NCBI GenBank assembly: GCA_937894665.1
Contig: CALAWF010000012.1
Location: forward strand, 1-5,338
From: an uncultured bacterium
GTDB taxonomy: Bacteria > Cyanobacteriota > Vampirovibrionia > Gastranaerophilales > Gastranaerophilaceae
Length of the DNA stretch: 5,338 bases
Direction of reading: 5' to 3'
The notes beneath the pieces are model-generated. The model was not told the origin of the DNA. It saw only the letters and a program-made list of their open reading frames with translations, and did no database searches. Shown piece after piece: positions 5,097 through 5,338 of the stretch (the first letter of the stretch is position 1; every line of letters begins with the position of its first letter). Position numbers and translations under genes: made by a program.

Positions 5097-5139
5097 TCCT
5101 CTTCCAAGGGAGAGGATTGAGGTGAGGGGTTACTTCCCC
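5097..5139. repeat. Purine/pyrimidine-biased repeat with small hairpins
   Basis: TCCTCT (5097-5102) pairs with AGAGGA (5111-5116), and GGGG (5126-5129) pairs with CCCC (5136-5139). The wording (CCTCTTCCAAGGGAGAGG, then TTGAGGTGAGGGG) matches a dispersed repeat style seen in many bacterial genomes. No gene or regulatory role is apparent. Confidence 0.45.
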
Positions 5140-5154
5140 ACACTATTGGTAAGA

Positions 5155-5180
5155 GATCCTTCGCTTTGCTCAGGATGACA
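5155..5180 (-). repeat. Dispersed repeat ending in GTCATCCTGAGC
   Basis: Read on the minus strand, it starts TGTCATCCTGAGC and ends in GCGAAGGATC. It shares the 10-base core GTCATCCTGA with the copy at the left edge of the window (33-42), in the same orientation, and is inverted relative to 5047-5060 and 5321-5334. Confidence 0.6.
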
Positions 5181-5264
5181 TTTGCGTTCTGTTTTCCCTC
5201 CTCTTTGTGGGAGATGGGTTGATTAGTAAAATTGTTGCTACGCAGACACATAAAATAAATAAGC

Positions 5265-5294
5265 TGGATTGCTTCGCATTCGCTCGCAATGACA
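5265..5294 (-). repeat. Dispersed repeat of the TGTCATTGCGAGCG type
   Basis: Read on the minus strand, it begins TGTCATTGCGAGCGAATGC and ends in GCAATCCA. The ATTGC/GCAAT ends (5268-5272 and 5286-5290) give it an imperfect palindrome. This wording is a common intergenic repeat across several bacterial phyla and is a different family from the GTCATTCTGAG copies nearby. Confidence 0.6.
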
Positions 5295-5320
5295 TGATTT
5301 GAAAAAGATTATACGCATTT

Positions 5321-5334
5321 CGTCATTCTGAGGG
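5321..5334 (+). repeat. Direct repeat copy 2, CGTCATTCTGAGGG
   Basis: Exact 14-base match to 5047-5060 in the same orientation. It runs into the window edge, so the length of the full element is unknown. Confidence 0.6.
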
Positions 5335-5338
5335 CTTT

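Larger units (their letters stand above)
5025..5338. other. Gene-free patchwork of dispersed repeats
   Basis: This 314-bp stretch holds no supportable gene. A 76-codon open frame over 5021-5251 is translated repeat DNA (it contains the wording VILSKAKDL typical of false proteins from such repeats) and has no ribosome-binding site. What it does contain are several unrelated short repeats and hairpins, listed separately. No clear promoter for the minus-strand operon was found here. Confidence 0.7.

Noticed and set aside
5021..5251. 76-codon open frame on the minus strand
   Set aside because: It is translated repeat DNA (REP-like end plus GTCATCCTGAG-type units), with the VILSKAKDL wording typical of false proteins and no ribosome-binding site.
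1..5338. CRISPR array or tRNA/rRNA gene
   Set aside because: No regularly spaced repeats with unique spacers and no cloverleaf or ribosomal sequence were found; the repeats present are irregular and unrelated.

Overview
The window is AT-rich bacterial or prophage DNA. All seven supported protein genes lie on the minus strand, so transcription runs from high to low coordinates. At least four of them look like tailed-phage head and connector genes: a portal protein, a P22 gp4/gp6-like head-to-tail adaptor, a terminase small subunit and a probable scaffold-like protein. The combination points to a podovirus-like head/connector module. It is carried in what looks like chromosomal DNA, because the intergenic stretches are full of short dispersed repeats of the kind found in bacterial chromosomes. 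Host identity cannot be fixed from the sequence. Low GC, good Shine-Dalgarno sites and REP-like repeats would fit many lineages. A gut non-photosynthetic cyanobacterium (Gastranaerophilales-like) is only a hunch.

Layout in transcription order. (1) 5338-5025 is a gene-free patchwork of at least five dispersed or hairpin repeats. (2) An operon covers 4966-3284. It encodes a small holin-like protein (82 aa), a probable scaffold-like protein (217 aa) and, after a 137-bp gap holding a REP-like hairpin pair, the adaptor (212 aa). (3) The 126-bp intergenic region 3158-3283 carries a possible minus-strand promoter for the next operon. It also carries an unexpected plus-strand arrangement: a promoter, about 65 nt, and an intrinsic terminator whose G-U pairs favour the plus-strand transcript. 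All of this sits inside a 9-bp perfect inverted repeat. (4) A second, tightly packed operon covers 3157-129. It encodes the terminase small subunit, an unrecognised 115-aa protein, a GNAT-fold protein with a degenerate acetyl-CoA loop, and the portal. Ribosome-binding sites here are embedded in the ends of the preceding genes, which suggests translational coupling. (5) 128-1 holds heptamer and octamer short tandem repeats and another dispersed repeat.

The proteins fit one assembly pathway: the terminase small subunit selects DNA, the portal forms the packaging vertex, the adaptor extends the connector after packaging, and the scaffold-like protein may guide shell assembly. No large terminase or major capsid gene is present, even where they are usually expected (next to the small terminase and portal). 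The module is therefore split or rearranged, or the rest lies outside the window. The most interesting points are the plus-strand RNA candidate, the REP-like hairpins with an invariant loop and changing stems lying between virion genes, and the degenerate GNAT inside the packaging operon.
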